From Panagrolaimus kolymaensis (Eukaryota; Nematoda; Chromadorea; Rhabditida; Panagrolaimidae), in assembly GCA_028622995.1 (NCBI GenBank), contig JAJQJQ010000067.1, positions 248,001 through 312,000 of the forward strand: a stretch of 64,000 bases of DNA, read 5' to 3'. Both the position numbers and the translations under genes were made by a program. Every line of letters begins with the position of its first letter. The stretch's first letter is position 1. Below, piece after piece: positions 13,001-23,315 of this stretch. A model generated the notes under the pieces. The model did not search any database and was not told where the DNA came from. It worked only from the letters and a program-made list of their open reading frames with translations.

Positions 13001-14070
13001 TTTTAGATAGGGAAAAAAGGCGGGCATTTGTTATTTCATTGGTGGGTGAGAGAACCTTCAACGTCCACTAACATTTCATTGTAGTGTAAAAAAATGGGAG
13101 AAAGAGAAAAAAATTGAAAAGAAATGAAAAAGAAACGATAAAGCTTATTTCATTTTTGTCACCACCATCGAGAAAGAAAAAAGAAGGGAGAAAATACAGG
13201 AAAAATTTATTTTTAAAAATTGAAACTAAAACTTGATTGAAAAAAATTAATAAACTTCAAAAATAAAGAAAGCAGGAAAACGATTAGCAACTTTAAAAAA
13301 GAAAGATAGTTAATTTTTTTTGAAACAAGATAATTTATTCATAACAATTTTTTATTTAAAAAATGAAAGAAGTCACGCAAGAAAAGAAAATATGTATCTC
13401 ATTTTATTTTTTGAAGGATAAAAATTTCTCCCTGCTTTTGGCAATTTTTAATTGGTCGTTGGAAAGGATTTCTTTTCCATCGCTGAAAATTTTGCATTTA
13501 TTTCTTTGCTTCAAATTTTTTCAAAAAAATTTTGGTTTAAATTTTAATTGGCAAAAATTTTTAGACCCTTTGCAATTGTCAAATTTCTTTAAATATGAAA
13601 TCATTGGATAAAATAATAATTAACATTTATTATTTAAAACAAACTAAAAAACTAAAAGAATCGTCATTTGATTTTGAAAGATATGAAAATGTTGTGATAA
13701 TATTTTTTTGATAAAAAAAAGATCGGTGATTTTGTCGATTAATTAATTCATGATTATAAAATGGAGGATAAAGACCCAAATAATTTTCCAAGCCGTTCAA
13801 AGTCTTCAAAATTAAAAAGTTTTTGCTTCAAGAAAAACAAATTTTTTGTTTGTTAGATATTTGAATTGGTTACAATTGTATAGTTCTGATAAAAATATAA
13901 ATTTTAAAAGTAACTTTATTTTTAAGCCTAGTCCTTTTTCGGTAGCCCATCAAAGTTTTTTACATATAAATTTAAATTTTTTTCAAAAAAAAAATCTAAA
14001 AGTTTTTTTGAACACCTTTGAAAGGCAACGAACAATATTTTTATGAAGATATTTCTTAAAAATGGCCCTA
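10057..14070. other. Gene-poor AT-rich intergenic region
   Basis: This is the upstream region of NF-YA (-), extending towards the kinase (+). It holds many purine-tract and pyrimidine-tract frames, a simple GCG/GGC patch near 12450, and no ORF with recognisable protein sequence on either strand. Confidence 0.5.
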
Positions 14071-14269
14071 TTAAAGGGACATAGCTATTTCATGCCTTTT
14101 CAAAAATTTCGATACTGGGGCTGATAGGAACAGTTGGGGCGGCGCGTGTTTGAATTACCGTGTCACTTTCTGTCAACACGGTAATTCAAACACGCGCCTT
14201 ACCAAGTGTAACTTTCAGTCCCCACTATCGAAATTTCAAAAAAGGCATGAAATAGCTATGTCCCTTTAA
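14071..14269. mobile_element. Palindromic MITE with TTAA ends (copy type 1)
   Basis: The element is bounded by TTAA at 14071-14074 and 14266-14269. The inverted arms begin AGGGACATAGCTATTTC and run inwards to an inner palindrome (CGCGTGTTTGAATTACCGTG and its complement). The arms are nearly complementary throughout except for a mismatched bubble in the middle. It has no coding capacity. TTAA flanks indicate a TTAA-targeting transposase family such as piggyBac or Kolobok; which one cannot be told from this copy. Confidence 0.82.
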
Positions 14270-14933
14270 CCGTCATGAAATTGTTGATAAAGATTAAAAG
14301 AATTTTCGAAAAAGTTCAAAGAATTAATAGAAAAGTAAGTAATCAAAGGAGAAAGGTCTCAGAAATTTTAACAACAAAAGAGTTAAAATTGTGTGATTGC
14401 AAGAAGTTATAAAAGCATTGTTGATGAAGCTGAATTTATTTTGAAAACTAAAAAAACTAATCACATTCTCAACATCATGGAATTACATAAAAAAGTTTCA
14501 AAAAAATATTTGAATAAAAAACAATGCACTTTTCTTTGTTTTTACAAATATTTTCTATCTTACAACGAAGAAAAGGAAGCATCGTATTTATCAAGCTTTT
14601 TGCTTGATCCTAATTTCTTTAGTTTTGGTTGTTGAATGGCTTTCATATTTCGATGTTTAACAATTTTTAAAATTAGTAAATAGTGTCTACCAGTAAATCT
14701 GTAGCTGTAATCCTTTCAAATTGCATACTACCAACAAAACCATTTGTTTTTGAAGTTTTATGTAAATTTGTATATTTTCATTTTTCTTTGTCGCTTGCGT
14801 TCTTTCTTTTTTTTCAATTTGTTTATTGTTTTCACATTTTTTTAGAAATTTGGACGACGAAAGAGGATATTCGACGATTCAACAACAACGACAATCAAAA
14901 GAAAGAAAGAAGAAAACTTGAACGACGACGACG

Positions 14934-17157
14934 ATGAAGAAATTATTAAATGATGATGACAATACTCAAGAACATCAACCATCAACATCGCGAAGAAAAC
15001 AACAACAACCAAAAAGTCCAAGAGCTGATATGAATGTTGCTGTAACCCAAACTCTTGAAGAAGGCTCAAATCTTTCAATTCATCTCAGCAGTGCTCAACC
15101 AAGTCAACAAGCAACTAAAAAAGCCATTAGTGGTAGTGAAAGTAATCGACGTAAGAATGGTTCTCTTCGTGATCAAAATAACAACAATGTGGTTTCAAAA
15201 GTTTTAAGACCAGTCAAAAGTAATGAAGCACATAAACCTCAATCAAAGAAATCAAATCGTAAAGAATCTCATCAACTTCGTAATCATGGTCGGAAATCTG
15301 CAAAAGCGCTCAAACCTGTTGTTCTGCCAAGAAAAGTATGCTCTTTTGACATTTTCAAACATAACTTGCTTTTTGTTGTCCATCATTCCATGTATTTCCT
15401 TTTATAACCATTTTATCTCTGTTTCAGCGATATGGCCGAAGAGGTTTGCCACTTCTTGAACCAAATACTCGTCTACTTGATTCTTATGTTGTTACTAAAA
15501 TGTTTGGTGGAGGTGGATTTGGACAAGTTTATCGCGCCTATAATGAAGATCGTCAACTTACTGTTGCTGTGAAAGTGGAACCAAAGGATCATGATCCAGG
15601 AAGAATGATTTTAGAACAAAAAGTTTTATCGCTTCTCAAAGGAACACCTAATGCTCCAATCTTGGTATGTTTTTGTTTCATTTGTTTTTTGGTAGATTAT
15701 TTAAGATGTGTTTTTCAGTATGCTTCTGGTAGTTATGGTCCTAACAACTTTATAATTATGGAAATTCTTGGTCCAAATCTATCCGATATTCGAAAACGCT
15801 ACAAAGGCCAATGTTTAACTTTGGGAAGTGCATTGAGAACGATGCTTCAAGCTTCAACTTCTTTACGAACTTTACATGAAATTGGTTATATTCATAGGTA
15901 TGTTTACTTTCTCATAAATGATGTTCTCAAACTTTTGCTTTTCAGAGATGTGAAACCATCAAACTTTTGCATAGGACTCGCTGGGGCTCAAAAAAGAATA
16001 ATATATTTGGTTGATTTTGGATTAAGTCGTCAATTTCGTGATAACAAAGGAAAATTAAGAAAACAAAGAAGGGTTGCAGCTTTTCGTGGAACTCTCAAAT
16101 ATGTTTCAATCAATGTTCATTCAAAGAAAGAGCAGGTTGGTAATGGTTTTATATGTACATTAGCTTTATTTATCCTATGAGTACCAAGTTTAAGCCGAAA
16201 CCAAACATGGACACTGTAGCTTTTCGTCTTTAGTTTTAGCTGACTTTTTCTCGACTACCTATAGCTATGATATGACAGCAAACTTTTAACTAACTAATCA
16301 TTCATTTTCAGGGTCCTGTGGATGATTTTATATCATTATTTTACACTGGATTTGAATTAAGTGAAGGTGCATTACCATGGAGATCTGAAAAGGATGCAAT
16401 AATGGTTGAACAAATGAAACGAAATTTCAAATATGAAGAATGTGCAAAGTAAGCTTGTATTGTTGGTTAACTTTCAATAACTCATCCACACTTTTTTAGA
16501 CGACTTCCTAGAACCTTCAAAAAATTCTATGATTATCTTCAACCATTGACATACAAAAGTCAATTGAATTATGAACAACTTCAAATGATTATTAAGGTAT
16601 GGTTTTCTGGCATTTTTGTATGGATTGGTTTACTGGTAGCTTACTTGTATGATTTTTATTGCTGAAACGGCTTCAGCCTCTTATCTTGAAGATTCATTTG
16701 CACTTGCTTCTAACTTATTACTTCATTGATTATTTTGAAACCTAATTTCTTCCAAGCTTCCTTGTTTTTTCGAATATTTTACTATTGCGAAACGATTGTT
16801 TCAGCAACATGGGTGTATCTATTTTGTTTTGAAAGCTTGCTTATTTCACAACTTCTTGATTTCTTTTTCCTTATTTTTATAATCCTTTTGAAATACAATC
16901 CACTATGATAAAATTCCTATATGCTTTCGAAACTAAACTATCTTTCGTCATAGTTTCTAAAACTTTTGTTTACTTTTCCATATGTGAAATGCTACCTTCC
17001 ATAACCTAACACTCATTTTTTCTTTTTTTACACATCTTTCATTTACTAATATCTTTCTTTATTTTAGGATTCAATCCCTGAAGGAATCAATGATAAAACG
17101 CTATATGATTGGGAAGATCCTACTTCAACCGATGCTGCTGCAACAATCGATCAATAA
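14934..17157 (+). CDS. CK1/TTBK-family protein kinase
   Basis: Seven exons join in phase: 14934-15335, 15428-15664, 15719-15897, 15946-16135, 16312-16448, 16500-16596 and 17068-17157, giving 443 residues. The catalytic parts are intact: glycine loop GGGGFGQVY (161-169), VAVK lysine K183, HRDVKPSN (272-279, Asp274 catalytic) and DFG (296-298). FRGTLKYVSINVH and ALPWRSEKD match the casein kinase 1/tau-tubulin kinase group, which is greatly expanded in nematodes, often in the male germline. In CK1/TTBK kinases the segment after FRGT usually reads DDLWS; here it is DDFIS. The N-terminal 134 residues are basic, Ser/Gln-rich and probably disordered. An acceptor at 14844-14845 precedes the 5'UTR, and AATAAA lies at 17253-17258. 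Predicted to be a Ser/Thr kinase; the substrate is unknown. Confidence 0.92.
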
Positions 17158-17252
17158 GAAAACTTTCAAACATTCATTATGTCTTTCAACTTTTGTATCT
17201 TTTTGTTTGTATGTTGTATTTGTGTTTGATTTTAATAATGTTATATGTATTT

Positions 17253-17258
17253 AATAAA
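17253..17258 (+). terminator. Polyadenylation signal AATAAA of the kinase gene
   Basis: AATAAA lies 96 bp after the kinase stop codon, before the convergent small heat shock gene. Confidence 0.7.
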
Positions 17259-17493
17259 GCATTTTATATTTATAAAATAAATAATAATTTACAAAGCAAG
17301 CATTATTAATAAAGACAAAGATAATAAAGTTAAACAAGAATAATTATAAACCGAACACATAAATGTATGAAGCTTTTTTTTCACCGTATTTTTTTTTAAA
17401 GTTTTTAAATTTTTTTTACATTATTTTATACAATTTCCAAATAATCAAAGTTAAAAGCGTGATTTGGATTAAATGGAGAGCAACAAAAGCGAG

Positions 17494-18909
17494 TCATTCT
17501 TTAACTGGAATAACTTCAATTTCATCATTGCCACTTCCTCCACCATTTTCAGCGACACGTTTTGATTTTTTAGCTTTGATTCGAAGAACTCCATCAGGGC
17601 CAAGTTTGGTTTTAATTTTCTTTGGATTAATGCCGGATGGAATGTTAATGGTGTATGAGAATGAGCGTTGGAAGTTTCCGAGGTAAGTTTTAGCATTTTG
17701 TTTGCCTTCAACGAGGAGTTGATTTTGATGGCGACGAATGCGGATTTCTTTGGCTTTGAAGCCATCGGCATTTAGGGCAACTTTGAAGCATTTTTTCTTT
17801 TTGGATGGTGTTTCCTGAAATTTGGGATATTTGTTAAAAACTACTGATATCAAAAAAGCCAGAATGTAACTTACTTCAGCGGGAATATTATCATTGTTGC
17901 AAATTTGGAGGTTATCCATTCCATTGACCATATTATTTTCATTTTGGATTACTTGATAATCTGATCCAAATGCAGATGCATCTTCAATTAGAAGAGATTC
18001 ATCTCGATCTGATTCAGCTGCTGCTGCTTCCCACGGTCCTCGTCCACCATGATGATGATGATGATGTCCACCACCATGTGGAGGCCAGCAATGTCCACCA
18101 TGTCCATGTCCTCCATGACCGTGGCCTCCATGTCCGCCATGACCGTGGCCTCCATGACCATGTCCACCGTGGCCTCGACCGCCGTGACCATGTCCTCCAT
18201 GTCCATGTCCACCGTGTCCACCGTGTCCACCGTGTCCACCGTGACCACCATGTCCATGACCGCCATGTCCACCATGTCCACCATGATGTCCACGATGATG
18301 AGGGCAGCAATGACCACCTTTGCCACCATGACGTCCTTTTCCTCCACCATGACGACCATGACGTCCACCTTTTCCATGGCATTCTAATTCATTTTCATCA
18401 TCTGAATCCGAGTCGGAATCAGAGCTGCTGCTTGAGTCTGAGCTATCACTTGAGCTACCATCTTCGACTTTGATGGGGTTTTTCTTTTTTTCAGCAACAT
18501 TTTCATCTTCTGAATCACTGCTGCTATAATCTTCTTCATCTTCAGCAGCTTTTTGTTGTTGTTGATGAGGTCTCCATGGTTGTTGTTGTTGTCGAGCATG
18601 TGGTCCAAATGGACCAAAACCCCAAGGATGTTGGTGATGATGAGGTCCAAATCCTCCATGTCCACCACGTCCATGTGGGCCAAAACCCCCTCCACCTCCT
18701 CGACCGCCATGATGATGAGGTCCAAAAGGTCCAAATGATGGTGGACAATCTCCTCCACCACCGCCTCCATGTCCATGTCCATGATGACGTCCTCGACCAC
18801 CATCAGGTCCAAAATGATGTGGTGGCCATCCACCATGTCCATGTCCACCATGGCGTCGTCGTCGTTGTTGATCAAGTCCAAAGCTATCAAATGGATTATA
18901 ATAATTCAT
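17494..18909 (-). CDS. Alpha-crystallin (sHSP) protein with His/Gly-rich arm
   Basis: Two exons, 17875-18909 and 17494-17814, give 451 residues. Residues 353-427 look like an alpha-crystallin (Hsp20) domain: a CFKVALNADGF strand, QLLVEGKQN, FSYTINIPSGI and the diagnostic LGPDGVLRI. Upstream are a Gly/His/Pro-rich N-terminus (1-119), a Ser/Asp/Glu acidic block (120-175), and residues 178-287 built largely of GHGGHG repeats with CHGK, HCCPHH, HCW and a six-His run. Ordinary small heat shock proteins are 140-220 residues. The arm could bind metal or drive condensation; this is inference. A TATA box lies about 110 bp upstream at 19018-19025, and I saw no clear heat shock element. The intron is 60 nt, has no in-frame stop and is a multiple of three, so a retained-intron product is possible. 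Confidence 0.85.
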   Translation of the reverse strand: MNYYNPFDSFGLDQQRRRRHGGHGHGGWPPHHFGPDGGRGRHHGHGHGGGGGGDCPPSFGPFGPHHHGGRGGGGGFGPHGRGGHGGFGPHHHQHPWGFGPFGPHARQQQQPWRPHQQQQKAAEDEEDYSSSDSEDENVAEKKKNPIKVEDGSSSDSSDSSSSSDSDSDSDDENELECHGKGGRHGRHGGGKGRHGGKGGHCCPHHRGHHGGHGGHGGHGHGGHGGHGGHGGHGGHGHGGHGHGGRGHGGHGHGGHGHGGHGGHGHGGHGHGGHCWPPHGGGHHHHHHGGRGPWEAAAAESDRDESLLIEDASAFGSDYQVIQNENNMVNGMDNLQICNNDNIPAEVSYILAFLISVVFNKYPKFQETPSKKKKCFKVALNADGFKAKEIRIRRHQNQLLVEGKQNAKTYLGNFQRSFSYTINIPSGINPKKIKTKLGPDGVLRIKAKKSKRVAENGGGSGNDEIEVIPVKE

Positions 18910-19017
18910 AATTATTCGTTCTTCTTTCTTTCGGCTGCTGCTGCAAATAATTTTTTTTCCAAAATAAGTTGAAGCAAAAAATAAAAAACTGGTAATTTAA
19001 ACTTTTTTGAATTTATG

Positions 19018-19025
19018 CTTTTATA
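19018..19025 (-). promoter_or_regulatory. TATA box for the His/Gly-rich sHSP gene
   Basis: TATAAAAG on the minus strand, about 110 bp before the ATG at 18909, is a good match to the TATA consensus. Position and sequence fit an inducible heat-shock-type promoter; function is inferred. Confidence 0.5.
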
Positions 19026-19923
19026 CTCTTTTCACTAATGCCATTTTCCATTTTTTTTCTTCATAGTTCAACAACAAAAAAGCTTTTGCTCTTTAATAAA
19101 ACTCCGCCTTTATTAATGCTGATCTCTTTCTACATAGACCAACAACAACAAAGTCTCTCTTTTTTTAATGTGTCTCTTGCATGCTTGCTTCTTTGCTGGT
19201 TGTTGCTTAGGTTCTCTTTCATCAAAGGTTTTTTTAATAAAAAAAAATAGCGAGTGTGAGTGAGTGAAGAACGCACACGCATACATAAACATCAAAGTTG
19301 TTGTAAAGAAACAAAGAAATAGGGTTCGGCTGTCATCAAAAAATATATTTATTGCACACATAAAACACACATTTCTCGTGTGCTTCAAATTTAAAAAAAG
19401 TGTTCGGGATCTCTTTCTTCTCTTTTTCTTTACTGCGCAAAAATAAAAAAGTAAGTAAGTGTAAACATGGGTCAATAAAATGTTTGTTAGTTAGTTTTTT
19501 TATTTTTGAAAAGTCCAAAAGGTAATCCTTCTTCAATAACAAAAAATGCAGAAAAAAAAGCGGATTTGTAAAGGATAGACCCTTTTTTTCTTCTGCTGAT
19601 GATGACGGAAAAGAAGAAAAACGAGCAACAGCAATAAAAAAAATAAATAAAAAAGGTTAAAATAAGAGCAAAGGTAATAATAATTATATTGTATGCATGT
19701 TTATACCATATGTGGATGGATTACGCATAGCTTTATTTAAATAAAGCAGTGGAAGAAAAAAAGTCCATATGTTCATGTTTTTTTTATAGCAAAACAAAGC
19801 AAATACGCAAACAAGCAACGTTAAAGGCTAAAAGCATAAAATTGTAAATCAACAAAAACGAAAAAGACAACTCTTAGGTTTTAATTCAATCTAATAATAA
19901 CCCAAATATTGTTGCTCCTCTTT

Positions 19924-21550
19924 CACAGCGGTACCTTTGTTGCTTTTTTGGCGTAGTGGTTGGCAACCATCTTGATCAACGTATGTTGATTATGCATTAA
20001 TATGATTTATTTTTTCATATCTTTATTTATTTTTTAAACTATTAAACGATTAATGAGTATTTAAGGGACATAACTAGCCAAAAATTAATGTAAAAATGGG
20101 TAATTTTTCCTCTATTCCTTTACATTGAAAATGTCACTTTTTCAAAAGTTCCGATGGCTGTAATAATTAATAATTTCGATTTCTGGGAAGTCCCACCTCT
20201 TTTAATACATTATAATGGACCATCTAATGATGTTTGTAACAACAAACCTCAAATTCGATCGTTTGAGCCCATTTTATAGCCAAAATTCGACATTTTAACG
20301 GTAAAATTAGCAACCGATCACCTTAAAATTAAAAAATGATTTTTTTTTGATATGAAGCATAACCAAAGCTCGATGTTGTTTTGTTCACAGTATTCGAATG
20401 TACTAGTTCGTGAAGCTAGAAAAATCTAGAAAGATTCTGGTCCAAAGTTATAGGACTTTGAATGAGATTTTGGTGAAATTTTTAAAGAAAATCTCCATAA
20501 ATCCTCTCAAATTTAAATGTATTTAGTTGATTATTGATAACAAAGACCTCATACGTGTATGAAAAACATATATTTATGCATCACTAATAAAAAAAAGTAA
20601 CCAAGTTGAAATATTTCTTGCATTACAAGGTCATCAACTATGTTAGAGTACCACACGATAAAAAAATCAAAAATATTTAAAACCACGAATTTTAACTTTT
20701 AAAAAGAGATTTTAGAGAGATTTTAGAACAGTAATTTCATATTTGATTTTTATTTGGCATATTTAAAGCCATTTCAACATTATATAAAAAATTTTTAATT
20801 TTTGATTTTTTTTTATCGTGTGGTACTCTAACATAGTTGATGACCTTGTAATGCAAGAAATATTTCAACTTGGTTACTTTTTTTTATTAGTGATGCATAA
20901 ATATATGTTTTTCATACACGTATGAGGTCTTTGTTATCAATAATCAACTAAATACATTTAAATTTGAGAGGATTTATGGAGATTTTCTTTAAAAATTTCA
21001 CCAAAATCTCATTCAAAGTCCTATAACTTTGGACCAGAATCTTTCTAGATTTTTCTAGCTTCACGAACTAGTACATTCGAATACTGTGAACAAAACAACA
21101 TCGAGCTTTGGTTATGCTTCATATCAAAAAAAAATCATTTTTTAATTTTAAGGTGATCGGTTGCTAATTTTACCGTTAAAATGTCGAATTTTGGCTATAA
21201 AATGGGCTCAAACGATCGAATTTGAGGTTTGTTGTTACAAACATCATTAGATGGTCCATTATAATGTATTAAAAGAGGTGGGACTTCCCAGAAATCGAAA
21301 TTATTAATTATTACAGCCATCGGAACTTTTGAAAAAGTGACATTTTCAATGTAAAGGAATAGAGGAAAAATTACCCATTTTTACATTAATTTTTGGCTAG
21401 TTATGTTCCTTAAATACTCATTAATCGTTTAATAGTTTAAAAAATAAATAAAGATATGAAAAAATAAATCATATTAATGCATAATCAACATACGTTGATC
21501 AAGATGGTTGCCAACCACTACGCCAAAAAAGCAACAAAGGTACCGCTGTG
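19924..21550. mobile_element. 1627-bp foldback element, copy 1
   Basis: The arms 19924-20674 (751 bp) and 20798-21550 (753 bp) are almost perfect reverse complements around a 123-bp loop. The termini read CACAGCGGTACCTTTG and its complement. Only one or two substitutions are visible between arms, plus a difference in an A/T run. No ORF of note lies inside, so the element is non-autonomous. It is flanked by a direct CTCTTT hexamer (19918-19923 and 21551-21556), a probable 6-bp target-site duplication. Copy 2 at 42882-44508 has the same length. Confidence 0.93.
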
Positions 21551-21791
21551 CTCTTTGTTACTCACTCACGTCTGCATCAAGCAATAGAAAATACTGCTTT
21601 GCCTTTTTTTTCTTTCGTTGTCTCGCTGGAAAGAGTTTCTTTTGTTTTTTTGAAACGCGCAGCGAAAAAGCATGGTTTTTCATTTTGAAAAAATCTCAAA
21701 TTTTGTATTAAAAAAAACTTTACAACTATGTATCTCGACATGCAGTCGGTATTTTTTCCTGATCTTACTAATTCTTAATATTCAGATCTTA

Positions 21792-22224
21792 ATGAATATT
21801 AGGGGTGGACTGTCGGGCCCGCCGCACTTCGCCAAAATCATCATAACTTTTTTTTAAGCTTTACAACCATTGTTTTTCCATCAGGTAACCCCCCCCCCCC
21901 CCCCCCCCCCCCCGGGCCCTTCGAATATCTACCTCTTCCAATAGACAGAATCTCAAAACATCGATTCCCGGTGGAGTTTTAAAGTCAGTTTCGAAAACAG
22001 GCCGGGCCTTGCCAAAAAAAAAAAATCTAGGCCCGTACGTCAAATATCTCTGATAATTTGAATACTGACCTCGAAAAGGTAAGGTTATATTTGTAGCCCT
22101 ACTCAAATACTACAGCTCTGTTAAAACAGATTTAAAAAAAAAAGATAAAATAAAAAAGTTTTCCCAAGGCCCGCTAAGGGCTCGACAAGGCCCGGGCCGG
22201 CCCGTTTCCACCCCTAATGAATAT
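21792..22224. mobile_element. hAT-like MITE with 8-bp target duplication
   Basis: The body 21800-22216 starts TAGGGGTGGA and ends with TCCACCCCTA. Both ends are flanked by the exact 8-bp direct repeat ATGAATAT (21792-21799 and 22217-22224). TA/CAGGGGTGG-type ends with 8-bp duplications are typical of the hAT superfamily. The interior is GC-rich (GGGCCC-type subterminal inverted sequence) and contains a run of about 25 C at 21889-21913. It has no transposase ORF. Confidence 0.88.
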
Positions 22225-22873
22225 ATTCGTGAAGACAGAATAAAAAAAATGAATCTTAGAAGCTCAAGCTAACCGTTTAAAAATCTGTAGAAATTTACGT
22301 TAAAAAAGTTAAAAGTCTGGCAAACCAGACAACGAAAGAAAAAAAAGGCAAAGCAGTAACGGCGCTGACGTGCACTACGTCCTCATTTTCTTTTTTCATC
22401 CTTCTTTTTTGAGTCATGAATTGTTATAACAGCTGTTTGATAATATGTATTGCATATTCATACCTTTTCCGTTTACTTTATTTAGTAAGCAAAAGCCCAT
22501 GAAAAAGTTATTTGGTTGGTTGAGGTTTAGCTTATTCAAAGCATTGTTAAATCACACAGCGAAAGAAGAAAAAGAAGCAGTTTCAAATCGACAGCTAAAA
22601 ATGCTTTCATCATTTCATTTTTTTGCTTTTTTTTCGATGAAACTTTTTTATCACTCACTCTTCCACCGTTTGTTGATTTCATTAATTTGCATAAACTTAT
22701 TATACATTTTTATTTTCAGATGAAACTTTCAATTCATTCAACGTTTTTGCTGTCATCATTTTCACGAAGATTTCATCTCAACTTCTGTGCTGTTTCTGCC
22801 GCTGCCATTCAATCATAATCAACGTTCGACGACAACGAAGAATTCTTCAAACTTTTCATCTTCCACAAGAACA
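22225..22873. other. Upstream region of the small membrane-protein gene
   Basis: This is AT-rich, with an acceptor-like TTTTCAG (AG at 22719-22720) immediately before an ATG that opens only a 28-codon frame. That could be an upstream ORF or the start of the trans-spliced leader region of the next gene. Nothing else is recognisable. Confidence 0.4.
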
Positions 22874-23315
22874 ATGGACTTGCTTCTAATATATCATTTA
22901 ATGATCTCATTATTTATTTCATGGCTTGTTTGTTTATGTTTGAAACGAGGGGTAAGAGTTTTTCTTTCTTTCTTTTATTGTTTGCTCTTGTAACTTTATT
23001 GTAAAAATGATGTCTCTTTTTTAGAAAACAGTCGCGAAACCACAACAACAACAAGCACCAGAAGCAACTCGACAAGTTCAAACTGCGCCATTACCAAGTT
23101 CAGGAGTATCCGAAAGTGTAACATCTAAAGCTGCTGCAAATAACAACAACAAGAATAGCAATCAAACTCAAAATCAAAATCCTAATGGTCAACAACAACA
23201 GAAAGTGCCACCACCTCCGCCAAAAGTTCAATTTGTTACTGAAAATGATCCACGTGGCGATTCTCTTTATAATATTAAAACTGAAGCTGCTTTTCCACCA
23301 AAACAAAAACAATAA
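22874..23315 (+). CDS. Small single-pass membrane protein, disordered tail
   Basis: Two exons, 22874-22951 and 23025-23315, give 122 residues. Residues 2-22 form one hydrophobic segment (LLLIYHLMISLFISWLVCLC), then KRG. The rest is Gln/Asn/Pro/Ser-rich with a PPPPPPK stretch and a C-terminal VQFVTENDPRGDSLYNIKTE segment that looks like a conserved motif but that I do not recognise. It could be a signal anchor with a cytosolic tail, or a cleaved secreted peptide. AATAAA follows at 23368-23373, and splice phases agree. No function can be assigned. Confidence 0.65.

Noticed and set aside
11772..13006. Several frames of 60-190 codons on both strands
   Set aside because: They derive from poly-purine/poly-pyrimidine tracts (Phe/Ser/Lys-rich), overlap each other and have no domain.
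17970..18911. Long plus-strand and alternate minus-strand frames across the sHSP gene
   Set aside because: They are frame shadows of the GHGGHG repeat, which is open in several frames. Only the minus-strand frame ending in the crystallin domain has sensible exons and a start.
21889..21913. Poly-C run as a biological feature
   Set aside because: It may be real, but run length at homopolymers is error-prone in assemblies, so no function is claimed; it is noted only within the hAT-like MITE.
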